From contig NZ_BOQP01000042.1 in the NCBI RefSeq assembly GCF_018332715.1, forward strand, positions 1 to 64,000: 64,000 nt of DNA, written 5' to 3'. Source of the DNA: Winogradskya consettensis. GTDB lineage: Bacteria > Actinomycetota > Actinomycetes > Mycobacteriales > Micromonosporaceae. Shown one piece after another: positions 42,595 through 51,164 of this stretch (positions within the stretch are counted from its first letter, which is position 1; every line of letters starts with the position of its first letter). A program made the position numbers and the translations under genes. The notes under the pieces are model-generated. The model worked only from the letters and a program-made list of their open reading frames with translations. It was not told the origin of the DNA and ran no database searches.

Positions 42595-43803
42595 GTGACG
42601 AGTCAGGGGCAGCGTTTCCGCCGTCGCGCACTGCGCCGCGGCTACAAGGTGGACGAGGTCGACGGCTTCCTCGACCGCGTCGAGGCCACCCTCGCCGGCG
42701 AGCAGACCGGCGCACCCGTCGGCGCCCAAGAGGTACACGACGTCGTCTTCCGCGTCCGTTTCGGCGGTTACGACGAGTGGCAGGTCGACCTGCACCTCGA
42801 CCGGGTCGAGCGGCAGCTCGCCGAGTTCGAGGACCGCGGCGGCCGCGCACCCGAGGTCCGCATGCAGCCGGAGCCCATGCGCGGCGGCCCGCCCGACGAC
42901 ATGCGCGGCGGCATGCCCCCCGAGCCGATGCGCGGTGGGATGGCCGACCGGATGAACCCCGACCGGATGAGTCAGGCCATGGGCCGCTCCGGCCCGCCGA
43001 CATCCGCGCCGCCCACCGAGCGCCTGACCGCACCCGTCCGCGACGACCGCCAGTTCGCCCGTGACGATCAGTACGGCCAGCAGCAGGGTCAGTACGGCCA
43101 GCAGGACCAGTACGCGCGCGAGGAGCAGTACGGCCGCGAGGACCAGTACGCCCGGGACCCGTACATGCAGGAAGACCGTCTCCAGCCACAGCAGATGCCG
43201 CAGCGCCCGCCGATGCCGGCGCCGGATCCGTACGGCCGCTATGAAGATCAGGGTTACGGCCAGCAGCAGCAACCGCCGCAGCGTCAGCAGCCCCCGCAGG
43301 GCTACGACAACGGCGGGTACGACACCGGTGGGTACGACCAGTTCGAGCCGGGCCGGCACGGCAAGTCGGAGATGACGTCCGAGATGCGCCTGCCGGACCG
43401 CGATCGCGGTTTCGGCGGCGGCCAGGCCCCGATGAGCGCCCCGACCATGGGCGGCGGTCCCGGTGGCATGGGCGGTCCCCCTCAGGTGAGCGGCCCCCCG
43501 ATGGGCGGCGGCCCGGCCGGCATGGGCGGTGGCCCCGGCCCCGGCGGCAGCCCCGAGGTCCACCGGGTGGACCAGTTGCGCCGCACGTTCCAGCCCCGAC
43601 GCTTCGGCAGCGGCTACGACCCTATGCAGGTCGACCGGCTGTTCGAGAGCATCCTGCAGGCCATGACCGGCCGCGGTCCTATGCCCGTTCCCGAGAACGA
43701 GCTCGACACGCTGCAGTTCGGCCTGGTCCCGGGTGGTTACTTCGAGGCCGAGGTCGACGGCGCGCTGCGCGAGGTCAAGGACATCCTCCTGCGACGTCGC
43801 TGA
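42595..43803 (+). CDS. Large DivIVA-domain protein with Gln/Tyr- and Gly/Met-rich middle
   Basis: A 402-residue protein with DivIVA-type (DivI1A) motifs at both ends: FRRRALRRGYKVDEVDGFLDRV near residue 7 and FQPRRFGSGYDPMQVDRLFESI near residue 325. A third weaker copy VVFRVRFGGYDEWQVDLHLDRV lies near residue 50. The 230 residues between are low complexity: a PMRGG segment, QYGQQ and REEQYGRED repeats, then a Gly/Met/Pro stretch. It is likely a polar or septal scaffold acting through membrane-curvature-binding motifs (inference). The GTG at 42595 has GGGAG upstream. It is not the wag31/divIVA of the ftsZ cluster. Confidence 0.85.
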   Translation: MTSQGQRFRRRALRRGYKVDEVDGFLDRVEATLAGEQTGAPVGAQEVHDVVFRVRFGGYDEWQVDLHLDRVERQLAEFEDRGGRAPEVRMQPEPMRGGPPDDMRGGMPPEPMRGGMADRMNPDRMSQAMGRSGPPTSAPPTERLTAPVRDDRQFARDDQYGQQQGQYGQQDQYAREEQYGREDQYARDPYMQEDRLQPQQMPQRPPMPAPDPYGRYEDQGYGQQQQPPQRQQPPQGYDNGGYDTGGYDQFEPGRHGKSEMTSEMRLPDRDRGFGGGQAPMSAPTMGGGPGGMGGPPQVSGPPMGGGPAGMGGGPGPGGSPEVHRVDQLRRTFQPRRFGSGYDPMQVDRLFESILQAMTGRGPMPVPENELDTLQFGLVPGGYFEAEVDGALREVKDILLRRR

Positions 43804-43816
43804 CCGTGACCACAGC

Positions 43817-43853
43817 AAAGGCCCGGCTTCTCCAGGGGAGACACCGGGCCTTT
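43817..43853. terminator. Strong bidirectional terminator
   Basis: AAAGGCCCGG (43817-43826) pairs with CCGGGCCTTT (43844-43853), with a nested TCTCC/GGAGA stem in the loop. A- and T-rich ends make it work in both directions, between the DivIVA-domain gene and the convergent DUF2631 gene. Confidence 0.9.
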
Positions 43854-43869
43854 GTCATGCCGTGACGGC

Positions 43870-44097
43870 TTACTGGTCCTCGGGCTTGAGACCGTTGCGG
43901 CGCAGCACGATGTCGACGAGGACGGCCAGCACTAGCGCAACGGCGGTGCCGATGAGGTAGATGTTCTCGGTGTTGCCCTCGTGGTTGCCCCACAGCATCA
44001 GCAGCAAGACGGCGGCCGACACCAGGGCGCCGGTGCGGGCCCGCTTGCGGTTGCCCGGCTTGAGCTGGTCAGGCGCGTAAACCGGCTCTTCAGCCAC
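43870..44097 (-). CDS. DUF2631-type small membrane protein
   Basis: A 75-residue actinobacterial membrane protein of unknown function. A hydrophilic start with the PDQLKPGNRKRARTG pattern leads into two hydrophobic segments (about 22-35 and 46-64). A GNHEGNTENIYLIG turn separates them and a RRNGLK end follows. The pattern fits the DUF2631 family. It is divergent from the MBL-Rieske gene; a DnaA-box sequence lies in the gap. Confidence 0.78.
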   Translation of the reverse strand: MAEEPVYAPDQLKPGNRKRARTGALVSAAVLLLMLWGNHEGNTENIYLIGTAVALVLAVLVDIVLRRNGLKPEDQ

Positions 44098-44154
44098 GAC
44101 TCGGTCCTCCCGAAGAAAACGATCTCCTAAGCCGCCTCAGTGTACCCGGGCGAG

Positions 44155-44163
44155 TTATCCACA
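44155..44163 (+). promoter_or_regulatory. Perfect DnaA-box sequence
   Basis: TTATCCACA followed by GG, 88 nt before the start of the MBL-Rieske gene and 57 nt upstream of the divergent DUF2631 gene. Confidence 0.5.
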
Positions 44164-44250
44164 GGCGGCGGCTCCGCGCGCGCTTTCCGAAGCGGGACCC
44201 GGTACCTTCGATCCCGTCGGAGATGGACGCCAGCCGAGGGAGTAGAGACG

Positions 44251-45831
44251 GTGCGGATCACGGGCACTGGCCACGCCAGTATGCGGATCGACACGGGCGC
44301 GGGCAGCATTCTGTGCGACCCGTGGGTCAACCCGGCGTTTTTCGCGTCATGGTTCCCCTTCCCGGACAACTCGTTGCTCGACTGGGAGACCCTGGGCGAC
44401 GTCGACTACCTCTATGTCTCCCACCTGCACCGGGATCACTTCGACGCGGCGCATCTCACGCAGTTCGTCAACAAGAAGGCGACGGTGCTCCTCCCGGAGT
44501 ATCCGACCAGCCAGCTCGAGGACGAGCTGCGCGCCCTGGGCTTCACCAGCTTCCTGCGGACGAAGTCCAACCAGGTCCACGAGCTCGACGGCGGCCTCAA
44601 GGTCATGATCCAGGCCCTGATCAGCCCGACCGACGGCCCGATCGGCGACTCCTCGCTCTGGGTGGAGCACGACGGCATCCGCGTGCTCAACCAGAACGAC
44701 GCGAGGCCGAGCGACCTGTCCGTCTTCGCGGAGCTGGGCCACGTGCACGCCCACATGCTGCAGTTCTCCGGCGCCATCTGGTATCCGATGGTCTACGAGC
44801 TGCCCAACGCCGCCAAGACCGCGTTCGGCAAGCAGAAGCGCGACCGTCAGTTCGACCGCACCTGGCGCTACATCGACGATCTGAAGGCCGACCACGTCTT
44901 CCCGATCGCCGGCCCGCCGTGCTTCCTCGACGACGACCTGTGGCAGTTCAACGACATCCACGGCGACGAGGGCAACATCTTCCCCGACCAGTCGGTCTTC
45001 ATGAGCGAGTATGCGAAGGTCGGCGGCACCAACGGCGTCGTCCTGCTCCCGGGCAGCGTGTCCGAGCTCACCATGGCGGGCGCCGAAGCGCCGTCGAGCG
45101 TCGAGACCACGCACCCGACGGACGTCGACGAGTTCTTCGCCAACAAGACCGCCCACCTCGAGGAGATGCGCGAGCGCAAGGCCCCGGTCATCGCCGCCGA
45201 GAAGGCCTCCTGGCGCCACCCCGAGATCGACGTGCTGGGCGCCCTCAAGAAGCGCATCGAGCCGCTCCTCGAAGAATCCATCTACATGGCCAAGGGCGTC
45301 GGCGGCCCGGTCCGCTTCGACCTGGTCAGCTATGACGGCACCTCGGTCGAGTCGATCGTCGTCGACTTCCCCGGCAAGCAGGTCCGCCCCTACGCCGACG
45401 AGAAGGTCCGCTACCGCTTCCGCACCCAGCGCGAGCTGATCGAGCACCTGATCTACATCGACGAGGGCGACTGGGTCAACTCCCTCTTCCTCTCCTGCCG
45501 CTTCTCCGCGGCCCGCATCGGGCAGTACAACGAGTTCGTCTACGCCTTCTTCAAATGCCTCAGCGAGGAGCGCCTCCAATACGCGGAGGGCTGGTATGAC
45601 GAGCACGAGAAGGAGGTCGATGCGGAGGACACCCAGTTCGGCGACTGGACCGTCCAGCGCCGCTGCCCCCACCTCAAAGCAGACCTCAGCCGCTTCGGCA
45701 TCGTCGACGGCAACGTCCTGACCTGCCAGCTGCACGGCTGGAAGTTCGACCTCCCCAGCGGGAGGTGTCTCACCAGCGTCGGCCACAAAATCAGGGCCGA
45801 GAAGCACGAGACCGAAAAGACAGAGGCCTGA
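44251..45831 (+). CDS. UlaG-like metallo-beta-lactamase domain fused to a C-terminal Rieske domain
   Basis: A 526-residue cytosolic protein. Residues 1 to about 240 form an UlaG-like metallo-beta-lactamase fold: TGTGHASMRI opens it, SHLHRDHFD is the metal motif, and HVHAHMLQFSG follows. The middle is a helical region of unknown role. Residues 475-515 are a Rieske [2Fe-2S] domain with both ligand pairs, CPHLKADLSRF and CQLHGWKFDL. CMP-sialic acid hydroxylase combines the same two folds in the opposite order. An oxygenase or hydrolase reaction is possible; the substrate is unknown. The GTG at 44251 follows GAGGGAG. The last five codons with the stop are duplicated directly downstream. Confidence 0.85.
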   Translation: MRITGTGHASMRIDTGAGSILCDPWVNPAFFASWFPFPDNSLLDWETLGDVDYLYVSHLHRDHFDAAHLTQFVNKKATVLLPEYPTSQLEDELRALGFTSFLRTKSNQVHELDGGLKVMIQALISPTDGPIGDSSLWVEHDGIRVLNQNDARPSDLSVFAELGHVHAHMLQFSGAIWYPMVYELPNAAKTAFGKQKRDRQFDRTWRYIDDLKADHVFPIAGPPCFLDDDLWQFNDIHGDEGNIFPDQSVFMSEYAKVGGTNGVVLLPGSVSELTMAGAEAPSSVETTHPTDVDEFFANKTAHLEEMRERKAPVIAAEKASWRHPEIDVLGALKKRIEPLLEESIYMAKGVGGPVRFDLVSYDGTSVESIVVDFPGKQVRPYADEKVRYRFRTQRELIEHLIYIDEGDWVNSLFLSCRFSAARIGQYNEFVYAFFKCLSEERLQYAEGWYDEHEKEVDAEDTQFGDWTVQRRCPHLKADLSRFGIVDGNVLTCQLHGWKFDLPSGRCLTSVGHKIRAEKHETEKTEA

Positions 45832-45846
45832 AAGACAGAAGCCTGA
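45817..45846 (+). repeat. Tandem duplication of a gene's 3' end including the stop
   Basis: AAGACAGAGGCCTGA (45817-45831, the last four codons and stop of the MBL-Rieske gene) is followed at once by AAGACAGAAGCCTGA (45832-45846), one base different. If the first stop were read through, the same four residues would be added. Confidence 0.9.
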
Positions 45847-45852
45847 AAGCGG

Positions 45853-45968
45853 ATGTCGTGCCTCGGTGGGTGATGCTGACCGCAGTTCCCACCGAGGCCG
45901 GGCCCGGGAATCCAGTCGCCTGGCGGCTCCTTGACGGATCCCCGAGCCCTTCATCCTGAGTGAGTGGT
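45853..45968 (-). repeat. Dispersed 116-nt two-block element, copy B
   Basis: Minus-strand partner of 18878-18993: block 1 at 45949-45968, block 2 at 45876-45905, ATGTCGT at 45853-45859, with the same 43- and 16-nt spacers. Block 1 begins on the last base of the esterase stop codon. The first spacer pairs GGGGATCC with GGATTCCC (one G-U). Block 2 also takes part in a perfect 11-bp hairpin that copy A lacks. Confidence 0.75.
45860..45898. terminator. Hairpin between the MBL-Rieske gene and the esterase remnant
   Basis: GCCTCGGTGGG (45860-45870) pairs with CCCACCGAGGC (45888-45898) around a 17-nt loop, within element copy B. It is a plausible terminator for the convergent genes. Confidence 0.65.
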
Positions 45969-46933
45969 CACCCCGACACCCCGAAAAACCGACCAAACAG
46001 CTCTGCGGCACTGACGTCCTGATTGGTCCTGCCGATCAGCGCCGGCGCCTTCCGCGGCCCGGGAACGGTGTGCCCACCCCCGTGCACGGTGTAGAGCACC
46101 ACCGGTAGCCGTCCCTCCTGCCGAATCGCGTGCGCTCCACCGACGTGGCACCTGCGCGGCCAACCGACGTGGCGGCTGTGACGTCGCCCGCCGTGGTGCC
46201 TGTGCCGGCGGCCGTGGTCGAGTCTGTGTCGCCGGGCGACGTCGCGCCTGTTCCGGTGGGCGATGTCGCGCCTGTTCCGGTGGGCGTGGTCGAGTCTGTA
46301 TCGGTGGGCGTGGTCGCGGTTGTGCCGCTGGGCTGGGGCGGGTTTGTGCCGGTCGGCAGGGGCGTGGTGGTTGGCGGGGTGGTGATGCCGTTGCGGTTGG
46401 CGAAGTAGTGCGCGGTCTGCGGCATCGACAGGGCACGGCCGCCTACCTTGAACAGCGTCCGTGCCCACCAGCTCATCTTGCCGCCCTCGTAGCTGACGAT
46501 CGGGTCCTTCGTCCCGTGGATCAGCAGCACGGGCATGGGGACCGGTGTCGACGGCGGCACCAGGAAGTTCTCCGGCGCGGGCATGGTCGCTGCGAAGACC
46601 GCCGTACCCACGATCAGCTCCGGTACCTCATGGGCCGGGCGCATCACCATCTGCCCGCCGTTGGAGTAGCCCACGGCGAAGACCCGCCCCGGATCGATCC
46701 CGTAGCCGGCCGTCAGCTTCCGGATCACCGCGCGTAGGAAGCCGACGTCATCGATGTTCGCCTTCCGCGCTGGGAAGAAACTGGCCCGGCGAGCGTCGTT
46801 CCAGTTGCGCTTGTAGCCGTCCAGATAAGCGACCACCGCCGCGCCGTCATCGGTCAGGGTGTCGAAGGACCGTCCGGTGAATTCCCGGTTTTGTCCCCGG
46901 TCTGGCCGGACCGTGGAACACCAGGACCAGGTT
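45968..46933 (-). pseudogene. Frameshifted PHB-depolymerase/LpqC-like esterase
   Basis: Remnant of a secreted alpha/beta-hydrolase esterase. Homologous pieces lie in different frames: NLVLVFHG (near 46910-46933), a short SGQTGDK piece, then AVVAYLDGYKRNWNDAR through FAVGYSNGGQM (nucleophile Ser) and VLLIHGTKDP to ANRNGIT. The C-terminus VLYTVHGGGHTVPGP (catalytic His) to GRFFGVSG lies in yet another frame. At least three frame changes are needed; the last falls at a 24-nt repeat array inside the gene. The N-terminal signal region is missing and the homology stops against a TetR fragment. Sequencing error cannot be excluded for the single-base shifts. Confidence 0.75.
46136..46351. repeat. Nine-unit 24-nt tandem repeat inside the esterase remnant
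   Basis: Nine consecutive 24-nt units without indels, such as GTGGGCGATGTCGCGCC plus TGTTCCG. On the minus strand they read as Thr-rich octapeptides (TTPTGTGA, TSPTGTGA, TSPGDTDS). The array interrupts a normally short variable loop of the esterase and coincides with a frame change. Confidence 0.85.
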
Positions 46934-46935
46934 CC

Positions 46936-47277
46936 GTGCGATTCGCTGTCCGCGCGCTGCTCGCTGATCATCCGGCAGCGCCGGCGCGCAAGCTCGAAGC
47001 GTTCGCCGTCATGAACGCGACCACGGCGCCGTTCGCGCTCAACGAGATCGGCGCCGTTGAACGTCCGGCCCGCGCCGTAGAAGATGCCGGCCGTGCCGCT
47101 CGACCGGCGCGCGCTGCCGGTCGGCCGGATGCCTATCTCGCACACGCGATAGCCGCGGGCGGCCACCCGTACCTGACGGCGGCTCTGGCCGGCATGACGC
47201 CCACGGCCCCGGATCCCGGCGGCCGTTTCGAGAGCGTCCTCGCCGACGTCCTCACCGGCCTGCTGGGGCCCGCCTGA
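46936..47277 (+). pseudogene. C-terminal fragment of a TetR-family regulator
   Basis: About 113 codons resembling the ligand-binding C-terminal half of a TetR regulator (KLEAFAVMNATTAPFALNE, YLAHAIAAGGHPYLTAAL, DPGGRFESVLADVLTGLL). No helix-turn-helix or start region precedes it; upstream is the N-terminal edge of the esterase remnant on the other strand. Both genes are cut at the same point, as if one deletion removed both 5' ends and the shared promoter. The TetR assignment rests on pattern, so moderate confidence. Confidence 0.5.
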
Positions 47278-47279
47278 CG

Positions 47280-47343
47280 CCGGCCAGCCGCTCAGCCGTT
47301 CAACCGGCCAGCCGTTCAACCGTTCAACCGGCCAGCCGTTCAA
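47280..47343. repeat. 24-nt tandem repeat at the 3' end of the flavoprotein gene
   Basis: Two 24-nt units (47280-47303, 47304-47327) and a 16-nt partial made of 8-nt subunits (AACCGTTC, AACCGGCC). On the minus strand the sequence is the last codons and stop of the flavoprotein gene (GCCGGTTGA) repeated downstream. Confidence 0.85.
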
Positions 47344-48935
47344 CCGGCTAGGTCGGCAAGGATCCGTTGGGCGGCGTTGTGGCCGGCGGCGCCGATGACG
47401 CTTCCTGCCGGGTGGGCGCCTGCCGAGCCCGCATACAGCCCGTCCAGGCCGGTTGCGTACGGCATGCGCTCGTTGAACGACACCGTGTTGTCGACGTGGT
47501 GGATGTGGCCGCCGGTGATGCCGAAGTGCTTCTCGATGCCCGGCGGGGTCAGCGGCATCACGTCGGCGACCAGCGACGACGTGCCGGGGGCGTAGCGGTC
47601 GCAGATCTCCAGAAGCTGGGCCACGTAACCCGGGAGCGCGTCGTCCCAGGTGGTGCCCGCCGGCTGGTAGGGCACCGACTGCACGAACAGCGCCGACGAG
47701 TGGTGGCCGGCTTCGTCCTGCAGGGACGGATCGACGGTGGTGTGCAGATACCACTCCATGGTCGGCTCGGCGGGCAGGCGGCCCGCCTGGACATCCGCCC
47801 ACATGGCTCGCAGCGCGGCCATCGGCGAATCCGACTCGGCGAGGCCTGCCAGCCCGGCTGAACCGGGCAGCAGGTGGATCGTCGAGCCGAACGGGGAGGC
47901 GGCGTCGGCGGGCAGGCAGGAGAACTGCGGCAGACCCGACAGAGCCATGTTGAGCTTGAGCGTGGTGCCCGTGCGCCGCACCGACTCCATGCGTGACGTC
48001 AGCTCGGCCGGTAGCGCGCCCTCGGGCACGAGTGACATCAGCTGGTAGGGGTCGCAGGCGCCCAGGACCACGCGAGCGGTGATCGTCCGGCCGTCGGCCA
48101 GTGCCACACCGCTTGCTGCGCCGTGGTCGACCGTCACAGCGCTCACCGGCGTACCCGTGAAGATCTGAGCACCCGCCGAGCGTGCCGCGGACGCGAAGGT
48201 CTGGGAGACCCTGCCCATGCCGCCCGCCGCGATCATCCAGGTGCCGTCCGCACCCGGGAGGCGGCACATGTTGTGGACCAGGAAGTTGTGGCCGGTGCCA
48301 GGGTCATCGGGGCCGGCGTTCAGCCCGGAGAGCCCGTCGGTGACGGCATACATGCTCATGAGGAGCTCGCTCTTGAACCCGAAGCGGGCGAGATAGTCGG
48401 CGACCGAGCCGCGCACGAGGTCGATGAACGTGCTCTGGAGCTGCGGCCGGATGTGCCGGTCGGCGATGTCCTCGACGGACCCGGGCTCCTGCAGCCAGGA
48501 AGGAGCCAGGTCGGCGCGCAGTGCTGCGATCTCCACCTGGAGCGCCTCGTCCGCGGCGATGTCGCGGGGGGAGAAGAATTTCTCCATCTGGGCGCGCGTG
48601 GCCTCGCGGTCGGTGCCGAACAGCAGGTAAGGCGCGCCCGGGCCGCCCGGGGTCGGGAGAAAGTAATGCGGATCACGGCGCAGCACGGGGATGTCGACGT
48701 CGAGGAGTTTCAGCAGCTCAGGCGGCATGAGACCGAGCAGGTAGGAGCCGGTCGACTGGCCGAGACCGGGAACCCTGGCGAACGGGTGCTCCGTGCGGGT
48801 GGCGCCGCCGAGCTGATCGGCTGCCTCCAGAACCACCACGGAGAGCCCCGCGCGGGCGAGCAGCACCGCGGAGACCAGGCCGTTGTGGCCCGATCCGATG
48901 ATCACTACGTCAGCGCGCGACGGCAGAGCGTTCAT
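47340..48935 (-). CDS. Phytoene-desaturase-like FAD-dependent oxidoreductase
   Basis: A 531-residue flavoprotein of the carotenoid-desaturase/amine-oxidase family; the substrate is unknown. The N-terminus has the dinucleotide-binding motif ADVVIIGSGHNGLVSA and EAADQLGGATRTE. The middle has GGMGRVSQTFASAARSAGAQI with the acidic FAD partner strand. The C-terminal FAD region is GLDGLYAGSAGAHPAGSVIGAAGHNAA. No carotenoid genes are nearby. ATG 48935 is preferred to upstream starts because the Rossmann motif lies 10 residues further on. The 3' end runs into a tandem repeat of its own stop region. Confidence 0.88.
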   Translation of the reverse strand: MNALPSRADVVIIGSGHNGLVSAVLLARAGLSVVVLEAADQLGGATRTEHPFARVPGLGQSTGSYLLGLMPPELLKLLDVDIPVLRRDPHYFLPTPGGPGAPYLLFGTDREATRAQMEKFFSPRDIAADEALQVEIAALRADLAPSWLQEPGSVEDIADRHIRPQLQSTFIDLVRGSVADYLARFGFKSELLMSMYAVTDGLSGLNAGPDDPGTGHNFLVHNMCRLPGADGTWMIAAGGMGRVSQTFASAARSAGAQIFTGTPVSAVTVDHGAASGVALADGRTITARVVLGACDPYQLMSLVPEGALPAELTSRMESVRRTGTTLKLNMALSGLPQFSCLPADAASPFGSTIHLLPGSAGLAGLAESDSPMAALRAMWADVQAGRLPAEPTMEWYLHTTVDPSLQDEAGHHSSALFVQSVPYQPAGTTWDDALPGYVAQLLEICDRYAPGTSSLVADVMPLTPPGIEKHFGITGGHIHHVDNTVSFNERMPYATGLDGLYAGSAGAHPAGSVIGAAGHNAAQRILADLAG

Positions 48936-49034
48936 GAGCGCCGACTTTAGCGCGTCGGAGTAGCCGCCGTTCCCGGCCAATCGGACTTATGACCCAGGGT
49001 CGCGAACCGGGTCCGGACCGGGTAAGAAGAACAC

Positions 49035-51164
49035 GTGTTCGGATGGTGGGGCAAAGCGGTCGTCCGGGTCCGCTGGTGGGTCGTGGCTGCCGCGTGCGCC
49101 GTGGTCGTCGCCGGTGCGACCTGGGGTGCGGGCGTGTTCGGCGCGCTCACCGGCGGGGGCTACGCCAATCTGAGCAGCGAGTCGAATCGGGCCGCAGTGA
49201 GCATCGCGCGAGAGCTCGGGCAGCATGACCCAGATCTCATCGTGCTGTGGTCCAGCGACGCGATGACAGTCGATGATCCGACATTCCGCACAGCGGTCGC
49301 CGAGGCCGTCGCGCTGACCCGGTCGCAGACCGACGATGTCGAGCAGGTCGCCGCCTACACCGACGCGCAGGCCCCTCCCGCCCTGGTCAGTGCCGACAAG
49401 CACGCCACCTACGCGGCCATCTACCTGCGCTCGGCTGACGAGGACGCCAAGCGGGCCGCCTATCACCGCGTCGAGCCCGGATTCTCCGCGAGCGGGCTGA
49501 AAACGCAGGTCGGCGGGCTGGTCGCGTTCACCGATCAGGCCAACACCCAGACCGAGAAGGACATCACCCGGGCCGAGATCTTCTCGCTGCCGGTCCTGCT
49601 CGTGCTGCTGGTGCTGATCTTCCGGGGCCTGATCGCGGCCCTGTCACCCCTGGTCATCGGGGGTCTTGCCATTCTCGGATCGTTCGTGGCCGTGCGCGCG
49701 CTCACGACCTTCACCGACATCTCGGTCTTCGCGATCAACGTGATCACCCTGCTCGGGCTGGGCATGGCCGTCGACTACTCGCTGTTCATCGTCAGCCGCT
49801 TCCGCGAGGAGCTGGCGCGCGGCGAGGACGTGCCCGCCGCGATCCGGATCACGGTGGCGACGGCCGGGCGTACGGTCGCGGTGTCGGGTCTGACCATCGT
49901 CCTGGCGCTCTCCAGCCTGCTGATCTTCCCGCAGCCCTTCCTGGGTGGCATGGCCATCGGGGGCATGGCCGCCGTTCTCGTGGCCATGCTGGCGGCACTC
50001 ACGGTTCTGCCCGCGGCGCTGTCCCTGCTCGGGCATCGCATCGACAAACTGCGCATCCCACTGCCCCAGCGCGAGCGGAGGGAAGGCTCAGGCGCGTGGG
50101 CGCGCCTCGCGCACAGCGTCATGAAGAGACCTGTTTGGTACGCCGTGAGCGTCCTCGCCGTCCTGGCAGCCTTCGCCGTGCCCTTCCTGCGTGTCGAGTT
50201 CGGCGGTTTCGACGAGCGGGTCCTTCCCGCCGGCAGCGCGGCCCGAGTTGTCGGCGAGCGGCTCGCCGCCGACTTCCCGGGCGGTGGTGAGAGCCCGATC
50301 ACCGTCTTCGTCCCGGGGCCCGCCGACGGATTGACCAGCCAGGTCTCGGCCCTGCCCGACGTGACGAGCGCAACGGTCACCGCTCAGCGGGGCACGGCCT
50401 CGCTGATCACGGTCCGCTACCCGGACGATCTGAGCCGGGCCGGGGCGCGCGAGCTCGTGTCGGAGATCCGCGATCTGGCCGGCCCGGGAGTCCTCGTCGG
50501 CGGGCCGCCGGCGATCGACCTCGACCTGCTCGAAAGCCTCGCGGCGCACCTTCCGTGGATGGCGCTGATCATGGCGGTCGCCACGATGGTGCTGCTCTTC
50601 CTGGCCTTCGGGTCCGTGCTGCTGCCGATCAAAGCTGTGCTCATGAACGTCGTCTCGATCGGCGCGTCCTTCGGCGTGGTCGTCTGGATCTTCCAGGACG
50701 GGCATCTCGAGGGCCTGCTGCGTTTCGAGTCCACGGGTTTCATCGAGCCCAGCAACATGATTCTGGTGCTGGCCGTGCTCTTCGGGCTGGCCACGGACTA
50801 CGAGGTGTTCCTGCTTTCGCGAGTGCGGGAGGAGTGGGACCGCACCGGCGACAACACGACTGCGGTCGCCACCGGGCTGCAGCACACCGGTGGCATCATC
50901 ACGGCCGCGGCGCTGCTGCTCATCACCGTGGTCGCGGGTTTCGCCACCGGCGGGGTGACCGTCATCAAGACCATCGGTGTCGGCATGATCGTGGCGATCC
51001 TGGTGGACGCGACGCTCGTCAGGGCGTTGCTCGTGCCGGCGACGATGCGGTTGCTGGGCCGGTGGAACTGGTGGGCTCCGGGTGTTCTGGGCCGTTTCTA
51101 CTCTCGCTACGGGATTCACGAGAGCGCGGATCCGGCAGCGGAGAAGCAGTCCGTGCCCGTCTAG
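49035..51164 (+). CDS. MMPL/RND-family membrane transporter
   Basis: A 709-residue integral membrane protein of the MMPL branch of the RND superfamily, which exports lipids or hydrophobic compounds using the proton gradient. It has two homologous halves: a membrane segment (about 13-35), an extracytoplasmic loop, five segments (about 175-330). The same layout repeats (segment near 365, loop, five segments to about 685). GMAVDYSLFIVSRFREEL and FGLATDYEVFLLSRVREEW are the paired acidic TM motifs. The GTG at 49035 follows AAGAAG. The last 146 nt overlap the convergent YihY-like gene. Confidence 0.93.
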   Translation: MFGWWGKAVVRVRWWVVAAACAVVVAGATWGAGVFGALTGGGYANLSSESNRAAVSIARELGQHDPDLIVLWSSDAMTVDDPTFRTAVAEAVALTRSQTDDVEQVAAYTDAQAPPALVSADKHATYAAIYLRSADEDAKRAAYHRVEPGFSASGLKTQVGGLVAFTDQANTQTEKDITRAEIFSLPVLLVLLVLIFRGLIAALSPLVIGGLAILGSFVAVRALTTFTDISVFAINVITLLGLGMAVDYSLFIVSRFREELARGEDVPAAIRITVATAGRTVAVSGLTIVLALSSLLIFPQPFLGGMAIGGMAAVLVAMLAALTVLPAALSLLGHRIDKLRIPLPQRERREGSGAWARLAHSVMKRPVWYAVSVLAVLAAFAVPFLRVEFGGFDERVLPAGSAARVVGERLAADFPGGGESPITVFVPGPADGLTSQVSALPDVTSATVTAQRGTASLITVRYPDDLSRAGARELVSEIRDLAGPGVLVGGPPAIDLDLLESLAAHLPWMALIMAVATMVLLFLAFGSVLLPIKAVLMNVVSIGASFGVVVWIFQDGHLEGLLRFESTGFIEPSNMILVLAVLFGLATDYEVFLLSRVREEWDRTGDNTTAVATGLQHTGGIITAAALLLITVVAGFATGGVTVIKTIGVGMIVAILVDATLVRALLVPATMRLLGRWNWWAPGVLGRFYSRYGIHESADPAAEKQSVPV

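Noticed and set aside
42502..43818. 438-codon minus-strand frame opposite the DivIVA-domain gene
   Set aside because: Shadow of a repetitive GC-rich gene; no ribosome site or motif.
44347..46011. 554-codon minus-strand frame opposite the MBL-Rieske gene
   Set aside because: Antisense shadow; only its first 40 codons, which fall in the 116-nt element, are of interest and are reported separately.
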